Position numbers and translations under genes: made by a program. A stretch of DNA of 64,000 bases from NCBI GenBank assembly GCA_036507005.1, contig DASXQT010000077.1, positions 173,030-237,029 on the forward strand, read 5' to 3'. Of this stretch, positions 25,801 through 33,957 are shown piece by piece. Every line of letters starts with the position of its first letter. Positions within the stretch are counted from its first letter, which is position 1. The DNA comes from WS-2 sp036507005. Lineage in GTDB: Bacteria; Eisenbacteria; RBG-16-71-46. A model generated the notes under the pieces. The model saw only the letters and a list, made by a program, of their open reading frames with translations, made no database searches and was not told where the DNA came from.

Positions 25801-26988
25801 GTGGCCCGCTTCAGCGGCGTGGATTTCTACGAGATCGATTCGCTCCTGAGCGAGGAAGAGCGCCAGATCCGCGACCACGTGCGCGACTGGGTGGAGGATC
25901 GCTACCTCCCGCTGGTCGAGAAGGCCTACGAGGAGGCCTACTTCCCGCACGAGGTGATCCCCGAGGTCGCCGAGCTGGGGCTGCTCGGCGCCACGCTGCC
26001 GGAGAAGTACGGCTGCGCCGGCGTGAACGCGACCGCCTACGGGCTCGCGATGCAGGAGCTGGAGCGCGGCGACTCGGGGCTGCGCTCCTTCGCCTCGGTC
26101 CAGGGCTCGCTCGCCATGTATCCGATCTTCGCCTACGGCAGCGAAGCCCAGCGCACGAAGTGGCTGCCCCGGATGGCGCGCGGCGAGGTGATCGGCTGCT
26201 TCGGCCTCACCGAGCCCGACTTCGGATCCAATCCTTCGGGCATGATCACGCGCGCGGTGCGGCGCGAGGGCGGCTACGTGCTGAACGGCGCCAAGATGTG
26301 GATCACGAACGGCACGATCGCCGACCTCGCGGTCGTGTGGGCGAAGCTCAAGGACGAGGACACGGGTCGCGACGAGATCCGCGGCTTCATCGTCGAGAAG
26401 GGCACCAAGGGCTTCTCCGCCCCCGAGCAGAAGCGCAAGCACAGCCTGCGCGCCTCGGTCACGAGCGAGCTGATCCTGCAGGACGTCCGCGTGCCCGAGG
26501 AGAACCTGCTGCCCGACGCGACCGGGCTCAAGGGGCCGCTCGGATGCCTGTCCCAGGCGCGCTTCGGGATCGCCTTCGGCGTGGTGGGGGCCGCGATGGC
26601 CTGCTTCCACGCGGCCGCCGAGTACAGCAAGAGCCGGATCCAGTTCGACCGCCCGATCGGCGGCTTCCAGCTCGTGCAGGAGCGCCTGGCCGACATGCTC
26701 ACCCAGATCACCCAGGCCCAGCTCCTATGCGTCCAGCTCGGGCGCATGAAGGAGCGCGGGACCCTGAAGCCCGAGCAGATCTCGCTCGCCAAGCGCAACA
26801 ACTGCGAGATCGCGCTCGAGGCGGCGCGGCAGTCCCGCGACATCCTGGGGGCGAACGGGATCACCGCCGAGTACCCGGTGATGCGGCACATGTGCAACCT
26901 CGAGTCGGTCAAGACCTACGAGGGGACGCACAACATCCACACCCTGGTGCTGGGCGAGGCGATCACCGGCATCGCCGCCTACCGCTAG
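25801..26988 (+). CDS. Acyl-CoA dehydrogenase, glutaryl-CoA dehydrogenase-like
   Basis: A 395-residue FAD flavoenzyme. It matches the glutaryl-CoA dehydrogenase branch: GLRSFASVQGSLAMYPI (Arg contacts the substrate carboxylate), CFGLTEPDFGSNP, KMWITNGTIADLAVVWAK, and the catalytic base Glu in KTYEGTHNIHTLVLGEAITGIAAY. Such enzymes oxidise and decarboxylate glutaryl-CoA to crotonyl-CoA in lysine, tryptophan and aromatic degradation; some relatives only dehydrogenate. The GTG start at 25801 follows a strong GGGAGGGAG site. It has its own promoter-like sequence and no pathway partners beside it. A link with the molybdenum hydroxylase operon 20 kb away is possible but unproven. Confidence 0.9.
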   Translation: MARFSGVDFYEIDSLLSEEERQIRDHVRDWVEDRYLPLVEKAYEEAYFPHEVIPEVAELGLLGATLPEKYGCAGVNATAYGLAMQELERGDSGLRSFASVQGSLAMYPIFAYGSEAQRTKWLPRMARGEVIGCFGLTEPDFGSNPSGMITRAVRREGGYVLNGAKMWITNGTIADLAVVWAKLKDEDTGRDEIRGFIVEKGTKGFSAPEQKRKHSLRASVTSELILQDVRVPEENLLPDATGLKGPLGCLSQARFGIAFGVVGAAMACFHAAAEYSKSRIQFDRPIGGFQLVQERLADMLTQITQAQLLCVQLGRMKERGTLKPEQISLAKRNNCEIALEAARQSRDILGANGITAEYPVMRHMCNLESVKTYEGTHNIHTLVLGEAITGIAAYR

Positions 26989-27126
26989 CCCCCCTCCCGC
27001 ACCCGCCCGGTCGCCCGCAGCCCGGGCTCAAGCCCCGCCCCGGCCGGGCCGAAGAACCCGGAGGGGCCGGCCCCGGCCAGGACGCCGGGCCGCCCGTCCC
27101 GCGCTCTCGAGGGAGATCCGGCGCCC

Positions 27127-29016
27127 ATGTCATGGGAAGACACCGCCACACCCCGCGCCGCGCCTGCAGCGCGGGAGCGGCGCATGCACGTGCGCTTCGC
27201 GCTGCGCGGCAAGATCGTGCTCTTCACGGTGCTCCCCCTCGTCACCCTGGTGCTCGGGGCGCTGTGGATGGTGAACCGCAGCGTCTCGGCGCAGCTCCAC
27301 CGCGTAATCCACGACAACCTGCTGCGCTCCTCGGCCATGCTCGAGAGCATGCTGGACTCGCAGTCGCGCGAGCTCGCGATCCAGGGCCGGGTGATCGCGC
27401 GCGACCCACATTTCCTCTCGATGTTCGACATCCGGGACGCCTACGGGAACCCGAAGAAGCGGGCCCGGGTGGCCGAGATGGCGAAGGGGTTCACCACGAT
27501 CACCGGGAGCGACGTGTTCGAGGTCCTGGACGAGCAGGGGCGGCTGCTGGCGTCGGCGGGCAAGCGCAAGCTCGACGCGCGCGTCCGCAGGAAGCTGGCC
27601 GCGCCCGCGCTCGCCTCGCGGGGCCAGACGATCGTGCTCGGCCAGCAGGGGATGCAGTACCAGGCCGCGGCCACGCCGGTGCTGGTCGAAGGGGAGGTGG
27701 CGGGCGTCCTTCTGCTCGGCACCCGGATCGACGACACGCTGGCGCAGCAGCTCCAGGAGTTCACGCGCAGCGAGGTGACGTTCTTCTCGGGCCCGGTCCA
27801 GACCGTGAGCACCCTGGAGCACGTGGAGGACCGGAACGCGCTGAGCGAGGCGATCGCCCGGGTCGAGCTGTCGGACAAGGCCCCGGAGGGGCCGAATGAG
27901 GTGATCGAGGTGCGAACCCCGCTCGACGTCTACCTGACCATCGTGGGCGCGCTGCCGCGCACCCCGCCGGAGTCGCGGCAGCTCTACGTGATGCAGCGCT
28001 CGATGGCGACCGAGACCGAGTTCCTGCGCAAGATGCAGGCCGGCCTGATGGAGCTCGGGGTGGTGGGCGTGATCGTGGCGCTGCTCGCCGGCCTCCTGAT
28101 CGCGGCGCGGATCGTCGCACCCGTGAAGCGGCTGGTGCGGGGCGCGGAGGAGATGGAGGTCGGCAACTACGATTACCCGCTCGCCATCAAGAGCCGGGAC
28201 GAGATCGGCTATCTGGCGGCGCGCTTCGAGGAGATGCGCCGCCAGCAGCGCGCCTACGTGGCCACCCTGCAGGAGGCCGCGCGCATGAAGAGCGAGTTCA
28301 TCGCGGTGGCCTCGCACGAGCTGCGCACGCCGATCTCGATCGTGAACGGCTACGAGCAGCTCATGCGGGACGGGCAGCTCGGCCCGATCACCAACGAGCA
28401 GCGCGCCGCGCTCGAATCCATCGCGCGCAGCGTCGGCGACCTCACCCGCATCGCCGAGAACGCGACCCGCATGGCCCAGATCCAGGACGACCGCCTGGTG
28501 CTGATCCGGGAGATGCACGACGCCTCGGGCCTGGTCGAGGAGGCGGTCCGCATCGCCTTCACCGAGGCCCCCACGCGCCGGCTGCGGATCTCGGCCAGCG
28601 TCGAACCCGGCCTCGGCGAGGTGTACGTGGACGGGCCGCGCGTGGTCCACGTGATCGCCAACCTGGTGCGCAACGCCATCCGCTTCACGCCCGACGGCGG
28701 CGCGGTCTCGGTGATGGCGCGGCGCGACGAGGATACGATCGAGATCGTGGTGCGCGACACCGGCGTCGGGATTCCGCGCGAGAAGCAGCCGTACCTGTTC
28801 GGGCGCGCCCACCTGCTGCGCGACTGGCGCCACCATCACTCGTCCGGGACGCTGGAGTTCAACTCCGCCGGTCTCGGGCTCGGGCTCTCGATCGCGCTCG
28901 GGATCGTGGAGGCGCACGGCGGCACCATCCTGCTCGACAGCGAGCCCGGCCGCGGCAGCACGTTCACCGTGCGCATTCCGCTCGAGGCCGTCCCGCGCAT
29001 GGGGGCGGCCGCGTAG
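27127..29016 (+). CDS. Membrane sensor histidine kinase (extracytoplasmic sensor, HAMP, HisKA, HATPase)
   Basis: A 629-residue kinase. It has a first membrane helix at about 32-50 (IVLFTVLPLVTLVLGALW), a periplasmic sensor of about 250 residues with a single-Cache-like pattern, and a second helix near 305-325 (VVGVIVALLAGLLIAARIV). A HAMP segment, HisKA with phosphoacceptor His397 in VASHELRTP, and HATPase boxes (NLVRNAIRFTPDGG, RDTGVGIP, GLGLGLSIALGIVEAHGG) follow. No response regulator is adjacent, so it is an orphan by position. ATG at 27127 is used; an internal ATG at 27184 would also keep the first helix. It is followed after 142 bases by a SpoIIE phosphatase with its own promoter-like box. 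Confidence 0.93.
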   Translation: MSWEDTATPRAAPAARERRMHVRFALRGKIVLFTVLPLVTLVLGALWMVNRSVSAQLHRVIHDNLLRSSAMLESMLDSQSRELAIQGRVIARDPHFLSMFDIRDAYGNPKKRARVAEMAKGFTTITGSDVFEVLDEQGRLLASAGKRKLDARVRRKLAAPALASRGQTIVLGQQGMQYQAAATPVLVEGEVAGVLLLGTRIDDTLAQQLQEFTRSEVTFFSGPVQTVSTLEHVEDRNALSEAIARVELSDKAPEGPNEVIEVRTPLDVYLTIVGALPRTPPESRQLYVMQRSMATETEFLRKMQAGLMELGVVGVIVALLAGLLIAARIVAPVKRLVRGAEEMEVGNYDYPLAIKSRDEIGYLAARFEEMRRQQRAYVATLQEAARMKSEFIAVASHELRTPISIVNGYEQLMRDGQLGPITNEQRAALESIARSVGDLTRIAENATRMAQIQDDRLVLIREMHDASGLVEEAVRIAFTEAPTRRLRISASVEPGLGEVYVDGPRVVHVIANLVRNAIRFTPDGGAVSVMARRDEDTIEIVVRDTGVGIPREKQPYLFGRAHLLRDWRHHHSSGTLEFNSAGLGLGLSIALGIVEAHGGTILLDSEPGRGSTFTVRIPLEAVPRMGAAA

Positions 29017-29105
29017 CTCGGGCTGCGGGCCGGATTCCGGGCGCGCCGCCCGTCGCCCGCTTTCGACCGTGCCTCTCCCGCTCCGGACCACTCATCGCGA
29101 GGCGC

Positions 29106-29134
29106 TTGGCGCCCGGCGGGGCGCCGCCTATGCT
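29106..29134 (+). promoter_or_regulatory. Candidate promoter of the second SpoIIE phosphatase gene
   Basis: TTGGCG (29106-29111), 17-base spacer, TATGCT (29129-29134). The predicted start is near 29141, leaving a leader of about 18 bases with GAAGGGAG before the ATG at 29159. Confidence 0.5.
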
Positions 29135-29158
29135 GCGGCGCTCGAAGGGAGCATCCCC

Positions 29159-30373
29159 ATGCCGCGCGCTCGCGAGAACCGAGGTCCGCTTCGCTCGCTG
29201 TTCCGGCTGCTGTGGCTCACGCCGCTGCTGGCCGCCCCATTCGCGCTCTTCTTCGGCACGCTCTACGGCGGCAATCGCCAGACCTACCTCGGTGCCTACC
29301 TCGCCTCGCTGCTCTTCGCATTCGTGATTGGGCTCTGCAACTGGGCGCTCGAACACTTCGTGCTCGCCGTGCTGCTCCGCCCCAACGCCGCGGGACGAGA
29401 GCCGCCGCCCTGGGTACGCAGCGCGGCCCACGGCACCGCCAGCCTGCTCGGCACCTTCCTGGCCGCCCTGATCGCGCAATTCACCTTCATGCCGGGGATG
29501 ATGGGAAGCGCGCGCGCGGTCCTGCTCCTCGCCATGTTCGCCCTGATCTTCAGCGGGCTCTTCCTCGGCATCCTCTCGGCGGTCTCCTTCCACCGCCAGG
29601 CCATCGACCGCGCCCGCGCGGACGAGGAGCTGAGCCTGGCGCGGCGCATCCAGCGCTCGTTCCTGCTCACCCGCTTCCCGCAGCGGCCGCGCTTCGAGGT
29701 GCACGCGGTCAACCTATCGTCGAAGGAGGTGAGCGGGGACTTCTACGACGTGGTCGCGGCCGGCGATCGCGCGTTCCTGCTCGCGATCGCCGACGTCGCG
29801 GGCAAGGGCGTGCCGGCGGCGCTGCTCTCCTCGATGCTCCAGGCCTCGCTGCGCACCCAGGCCAACGGCCAGCCCTCGGTCGCGGCGATCCTGCGCAACA
29901 TCAACTCGCTCGCCTACCGCAGCACCACGGTTCACCAGTTCGCGACCTTCTTCCTCGCGCGCATCGACGAGGATTCCCTGCGCCTCGACTTCTCGAACGC
30001 CGGCCACAACCATCCCGTGCTGTTCCGCCGCGACGGCCGGCGCGAGACGCTGGAGCGCGGAGGGGTGGTGGTGGGCGTGCTCGAGGGCGCGACCTACGAG
30101 GAGGATTCGCGTGTCCTCGCTCCCGGCGACCGCCTGGTGCTCTACACCGACGGCGTGACCGAGGCGGCGAACGCCCGCGGCGCGCTCTACGGCGAGGAGC
30201 GGCTCACCGCGCTGGTCGGCGCGCTTCCCCCCCACCTCAGCTGCGAGCAGGTGACCGAGCGCATCCTCGAAGGAGTGCGCAGCCACCTCGACGGCGAGGA
30301 AGCCGGCGACGACATCACGCTGCTCGTGCTGCGCGTCCTCGAGCCTGCACAGCCGGGGCACGCGGCTAGTTGA
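29159..30373 (+). CDS. SpoIIE serine phosphatase with four-helix membrane sensor
   Basis: A 404-residue protein. The first ~150 residues hold four hydrophobic helices starting PLLAAPFALFFGTLYGG. A short coiled linker (DEELSLARRIQRSFLL) and a PP2C/SpoIIE domain (about 175-395) follow, with metal motifs SGDFYDVV, IADVAGKGVPAALL, LYTDGVTEA and DDITLLVL. It should dephosphorylate an anti-sigma antagonist or similar protein at the membrane. The membrane module is clearly related to that of the LytS-type kinase at 32048 (PLWAVPFALFFGTIFGA), while the phosphatase domain is a close paralogue of the one at 2048-4339. The ATG at 29159 has GAAGGGAG upstream. It converges on the lipoprotein gene with only 5 bases between stops. 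Confidence 0.92.
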   Translation: MPRARENRGPLRSLFRLLWLTPLLAAPFALFFGTLYGGNRQTYLGAYLASLLFAFVIGLCNWALEHFVLAVLLRPNAAGREPPPWVRSAAHGTASLLGTFLAALIAQFTFMPGMMGSARAVLLLAMFALIFSGLFLGILSAVSFHRQAIDRARADEELSLARRIQRSFLLTRFPQRPRFEVHAVNLSSKEVSGDFYDVVAAGDRAFLLAIADVAGKGVPAALLSSMLQASLRTQANGQPSVAAILRNINSLAYRSTTVHQFATFFLARIDEDSLRLDFSNAGHNHPVLFRRDGRRETLERGGVVVGVLEGATYEEDSRVLAPGDRLVLYTDGVTEAANARGALYGEERLTALVGALPPHLSCEQVTERILEGVRSHLDGEEAGDDITLLVLRVLEPAQPGHAAS

Positions 30374-30378
30374 CGCCG

Positions 30379-31800
30379 CTACGGCGCGCTCCGCTCGGCG
30401 CGATCCCGGAGCCAGTCCCTCAGGGGGCCGGTGGCCAGGTTTCCGAGGATCGTCGCCCGGTCACGCCAGATCGCCTTTCTGGTGATGTCCAGGCCCGCCT
30501 GGTCGATTAGCCGCATCGCACGCGCGGCATCGGCCTCGCGGATCACCCGAGTTCCTCCCTGGATCTGCCAATACGGACGCTCCACGAGGATCCCAAGAGC
30601 TTCATAGTCCGCGTCGTCTGTGACGATCCAGACCGCGGCTTGCTGGACTTCGAAGCTCGCCCCGCTCTTGGCAAACAAGGGTACGACTCGCACCAATTCC
30701 TCCTGATGAGCGGAACGTCGGACCGTGAAGGAATCGCGCTCGCGCGGGATTGGCCGCGTGCGGTTGGCGCACGCGGCCGGGATCTCGACGTGGGTCCATT
30801 CCTGGTCCTCGAGCCACACGGTGAGGCTGCTTCGCGACACCATGTTCTGGGCATCGCTCTGGGCAACGAAGAAAGATCCTGCAGGAATGCGAAGTCGAAT
30901 CGGATAGTCGGTGAGCCGCCTCACGCTCAGGTCTACCGTTCGGATTCCGGAGCCCTCGATCTTGACCTCGAGCTTTCCCTGCTCGATCGCATCCACGATG
31001 TCGATTCTCTTCCGATCGCTGGCGAACCCGGACAGCCACGCGCGCGCGACGGGGGTGAAGGGACTCTCGGGATGCGTGCCCATGAATTGCGTGTAGGCCT
31101 GGGGGGTGGCGGCCTTTGTCGCGGCGAGCCAGGCGGCGCTGTCATGTCGCATCGCTGCCATTGCGCTCCGAGCGAGCGACACCTCACTGCGACCCGGATA
31201 ACGCTCGATGAATGACTCGTACATCGTGGGATCCCCGGAGCTCACGGCGTCGTTCCATTCTTCTCGGGCCCGCAGCGTGTCGAGCAGCAGGCGAGCCGGG
31301 GCTGCCAGGTTGGAGGAGGCGTGCCACTTGAGGAACTCTTCGACGCGCGTCGCATCTTCCGTGATCCGCGCCCGTTGCCATTGTCCAATTTCCTCCGAGC
31401 GCTGCCTGGCCGCCGCTGCGTGCCGCGACTTGGGGTAGAGGGCCAGAAACTCCTCGCAGGGCCCGAATGAATCGGCCGCGACGCAGGCAGACCACCGCCG
31501 CCAGGAGGTGATGCTGGCCTCGAGCTCCGCCGTGTGCGGAGAACCGGGGTGCCGCTCGAGGAAGCGCTTGAAGTCGACAGTGTCGGCGGAGCCAGGGAGC
31601 GATTTCCAGTCGCGCTCGTCGGCCAGGACCTCCAGCTTCCGACGCGCTTCGTCCGAGAACTTCGAGTTCGGATGCTTCGCCAGAAATGCCTCGTACGCCC
31701 CGATCGAGTCGGCCGACCGCGCCCGCTCCCACTGCTTCCACGCACAGCCCGAGACCAGGCAGGAAAACACGGCAAGAATCGTGGGGAGCTTCCGAAGCAT
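30379..31800 (-). CDS. Repeat-containing lipoprotein (six TPR-like FL-x-x-(H/Y)P repeats)
   Basis: A 473-residue predicted lipoprotein: signal sequence with lipobox LVSGC, lipidated Cys at residue 19. Residues 20-270 contain six repeats of about 37-45 residues with the pattern Y-E-x-F-L-x-x-H/Y-P-x-S...A (YEAFLAKHPNS, FKRFLERHPGS, CEEFLALYPKS, VEEFLKWHASS, YESFIERYPGR, YTQFMGTHPES). This is the TPR-like spacing seen in BamD/YbgF-type proteins. The C-terminal ~200 residues are a mixed alpha/beta region I do not recognise. Codon usage is less GC-biased than its neighbours, hinting at a different history. It has a candidate promoter at 31871-31899 and is divergent from the LytTR-controlled operon. 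Confidence 0.82.
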   Translation of the reverse strand: MLRKLPTILAVFSCLVSGCAWKQWERARSADSIGAYEAFLAKHPNSKFSDEARRKLEVLADERDWKSLPGSADTVDFKRFLERHPGSPHTAELEASITSWRRWSACVAADSFGPCEEFLALYPKSRHAAAARQRSEEIGQWQRARITEDATRVEEFLKWHASSNLAAPARLLLDTLRAREEWNDAVSSGDPTMYESFIERYPGRSEVSLARSAMAAMRHDSAAWLAATKAATPQAYTQFMGTHPESPFTPVARAWLSGFASDRKRIDIVDAIEQGKLEVKIEGSGIRTVDLSVRRLTDYPIRLRIPAGSFFVAQSDAQNMVSRSSLTVWLEDQEWTHVEIPAACANRTRPIPRERDSFTVRRSAHQEELVRVVPLFAKSGASFEVQQAAVWIVTDDADYEALGILVERPYWQIQGGTRVIREADAARAMRLIDQAGLDITRKAIWRDRATILGNLATGPLRDWLRDRAERSAP

Positions 31801-31870
31801 GCGAGCCTCTTGCTTCGATGCGACGCGTGGGGGGCTCACGCGCCATGACGTGACGGGGAGCCTGCGATCG

Positions 31871-31899
31871 ATTCTCCGTATGACCTGTTGTCGTGTCAA
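31871..31899 (-). promoter_or_regulatory. Candidate promoter of the repeat lipoprotein gene
   Basis: Read on the minus strand: a perfect TTGACA at 31899-31894, a 17-base spacer and GAGAAT at 31876-31871. The predicted start near 31864 leaves a leader of about 64 bases with AAGAGG before the ATG at 31800. Confidence 0.6.
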
Positions 31900-31971
31900 G
31901 ACTCGGGTTTGCGGGGCCCGACATCTCAACAGAAGCAGGCGCGACGGCCGCCCCACCGCCCGGCTCCGGCG

Positions 31972-32001
31972 ACCGTTCATCCGCCTCGTTCGACCGTTCA
32001 T
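31972..32001 (+). promoter_or_regulatory. Two LytTR-type direct repeats upstream of the sensor kinase operon
   Basis: The 9-mer ACCGTTCAT occurs at 31972-31980 and again, identically, at 31993-32001. The 12-base spacer puts the two on the same face of the helix (21-bp period). Both copies fit the published LytTR-domain consensus [TA][AC][CA]GTTN[AG][TG] with 12-13 bp between repeats. They sit 46 bases before the kinase ATG. The same operon ends with a LytTR regulator (36253-37023), so autoregulation is the simplest reading. Confidence 0.8.
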
Positions 32002-32047
32002 CCCCTCGGGCCTCGCGCGAAGAGCGCCGCTCCCCGATCCTCGGGGC

Positions 32048-33175
32048 ATGGAAACGAAGACGCCGTCGCCCCGCATGCACCCCGCGCTGCGCGGCCTGCT
32101 CGACCTCGCCTGGCAGCAGCCGCTCTGGGCCGTGCCGTTCGCGCTCTTCTTCGGCACCATCTTCGGCGCGCGGCCCGCGGACTACTGGCTGTGCTACAAG
32201 CTCTCGCTGGTCTTCACCTACGGCATCGGGCTCTGGCTGTGGTTTGCGAAGCAGTTCATCCACCCCCGCATCCAGCGGCAGGAGGCTGCGGACGGCCGGG
32301 AGCACAACATGCTCTACGGGGTGTGGATCGCCGGCGGGTGCCTGGTCGCCTCGTACGTCACCGCCTTCGTCGTCCACCGCACGTTCCTGCCGGGTTTCCT
32401 CGGCAGTCCGCGCCAGGCCGCGATCTCGGGGATGTACACCGCCGTCTTCGCCACGCTGTTCGGCGGCATCCAGTACGCCCGCCTCTTCTACCGGCGCGCG
32501 GTCGACCGCGCGGCGGCCGTGGAGCGCATGCGCGCCGAGCTGGCCCAGGCCGAGCTGCGCGCGCTCCGCGCCCAGATCAACCCGCACTTCCTCTTCAACA
32601 CCTTGAACTCGATCGCGGCGCTGATCGCCGACGACCCGCGCGCCGCCGAGGACACCACGACGAGCCTGGCCGAGGTGTTCCGCTACGCGCTCGCTGCGTC
32701 GGGGAACGAGCACGCCCGCCTCGGCGACGAGCTGGCGTTCCTGCGCACCTACCTCGACATCGAGCGCACCCGCTTCTCCGAGCGCCTGCGCTACGAAGAG
32801 GCGATCGAGCCCGGGCTCGAATCCGCTCTGGTCCCGAGCCTGCTGCTCCAGCCCCTGGTCGAGAACGCCATCCGCCACGGCGTCTCGCCGCGGCCCGCGG
32901 GCGGGACGGTGCGCATCGCCGCGCGGCGCGAGGGTGATCGGCTCGTGGTCGAGGTGAGCGATGACGGCGCCGGGATGGACCCGGCGCACGCCCCTTCGGG
33001 CGCCGGCTTCGGGCTGCACGCGGTGCGCGAGCGGTTGCGCGTCGCGGGCCGGCCCCACGATCTCGAGATCGAGAGCGCTCCCGGCCGCGGTACCCGGGTG
33101 CGCGTGACGCTTCCCCTTCATCCCGCGGGGCCGGCGGCAGCGCCGACCGCCGCGCCATCGGGAGGAACCTGCTGA
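32048..33175 (+). CDS. LytS/YehU-type sensor histidine kinase
   Basis: A 375-residue kinase with four membrane helices in the first ~150 residues (from PLWAVPFALFFGTIFGA), then a coiled segment. A His_kinase domain has phosphoacceptor His180 in AQINPHFLFNTLNSI, and a HATPase domain shows LLLQPLVENAIRHGV and GAGFGLHAVRERL. It lacks the 5TM-LytS and GAF domains of classical LytS. The ATG at 32048 is chosen because it precedes the first helix; the frame is open upstream without similarity. It is the first gene of a four-gene operon: its stop overlaps the next ATG (TGATG), and the cognate LytTR regulator is the last gene. Two LytTR-type repeats lie just upstream. Confidence 0.93.
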   Translation: METKTPSPRMHPALRGLLDLAWQQPLWAVPFALFFGTIFGARPADYWLCYKLSLVFTYGIGLWLWFAKQFIHPRIQRQEAADGREHNMLYGVWIAGGCLVASYVTAFVVHRTFLPGFLGSPRQAAISGMYTAVFATLFGGIQYARLFYRRAVDRAAAVERMRAELAQAELRALRAQINPHFLFNTLNSIAALIADDPRAAEDTTTSLAEVFRYALAASGNEHARLGDELAFLRTYLDIERTRFSERLRYEEAIEPGLESALVPSLLLQPLVENAIRHGVSPRPAGGTVRIAARREGDRLVVEVSDDGAGMDPAHAPSGAGFGLHAVRERLRVAGRPHDLEIESAPGRGTRVRVTLPLHPAGPAAAPTAAPSGGTC

Positions 33176-33957
33176 TGAGACCTGCTCTGATCTTCGCCGC
33201 CGTCCTGCTCCTCGCGCCCATGCTCACCTCGGCCCGCGCTTCCGCGGATGCCGCGGCCACCGCGGCCGCGCGGCGGGCGCTGCGCGAGGCGGTGAGCGCC
33301 GGGCGCTCCGAGGGCCTGCTCCGGGTGCGCGCCCAGTTCCAGGCGCTTTCCGCCGCCGAGCCCGGCTCGGCGCTGCTCCACTACTGGGTCGCGGTCGCGA
33401 GCTGGCGCGTGCTCCCCCTGGTCGACGACAAGAAGAAGGCCGAGCCGATCGCGCGCGACGGGCTCGCGCACTGCGACGCCGCGCTCGCGATCGATCCCCA
33501 CTTCGCCGAGGCGCTGGCGATGAAGGGCGCCCTCCAGGGCATGTCGATCCGCTTCAATCCCGCCTCGATGATGACGCTCGGCCCCCAGAGCGAAGCCAAC
33601 TTGAGCCGCGCGCGCGACATGAGCCTCGCGAACCCGCGCATCCAGTTCCTGCGCGGGATCGGGACGCTCCACAAGCCCGCGGCGTTCGGCGGCGGCCCCG
33701 CTCCGGCGCTCGAGATGTTCAAGCAGGCGCAGGCCCTGTTCGCCGCCGACAGCGCCGCGGCCGATTCGACCGCGCCCGACTGGGGCCGCGACGACGCCCT
33801 GCTGTGGGCGGGGCGCGCGGCGATGGAGACCAAGGACTACGCCGCGGCGCGCGGATACTTCACCGCGGCGCTCCAGGCGAACCCGGCGAACGCCTGGGTG
33901 CGGGGCCGCCTGCTGCCCGCCGCGGAGGAAGCGCTCGCGGGGAAGGCCAAGCCGTGA
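33175..33957 (+). CDS. Exported TPR-like protein in the LytTR operon
   Basis: A 260-residue protein with a signal peptide (ALIFAAVLLLAPMLTSARASA). Helical TPR-like units follow (ALLHYWVAVASWRVLP; CDAALAIDPHFAEALAMKGALQG; AARGYFTAALQANPANAWVRGRLLPAAEEAL). Such periplasmic proteins with a conserved SAxxGRSEGLLR start are seen beside TonB-dependent receptors in FCB-group bacteria, with no fixed function. It overlaps the kinase stop by one base and the receptor GTG by four bases, so the products are almost certainly co-translated. It may act as an adaptor or partner of the receptor; that is inference from position only. Confidence 0.82.
   Translation: MRPALIFAAVLLLAPMLTSARASADAAATAAARRALREAVSAGRSEGLLRVRAQFQALSAAEPGSALLHYWVAVASWRVLPLVDDKKKAEPIARDGLAHCDAALAIDPHFAEALAMKGALQGMSIRFNPASMMTLGPQSEANLSRARDMSLANPRIQFLRGIGTLHKPAAFGGGPAPALEMFKQAQALFAADSAAADSTAPDWGRDDALLWAGRAAMETKDYAAARGYFTAALQANPANAWVRGRLLPAAEEALAGKAKP

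Noticed and set aside
31801..32047. Intergenic gap as a small-RNA gene
   Set aside because: It contains a promoter for the lipoprotein and the LytTR repeats, but no terminator or conserved hairpin that would define an RNA.
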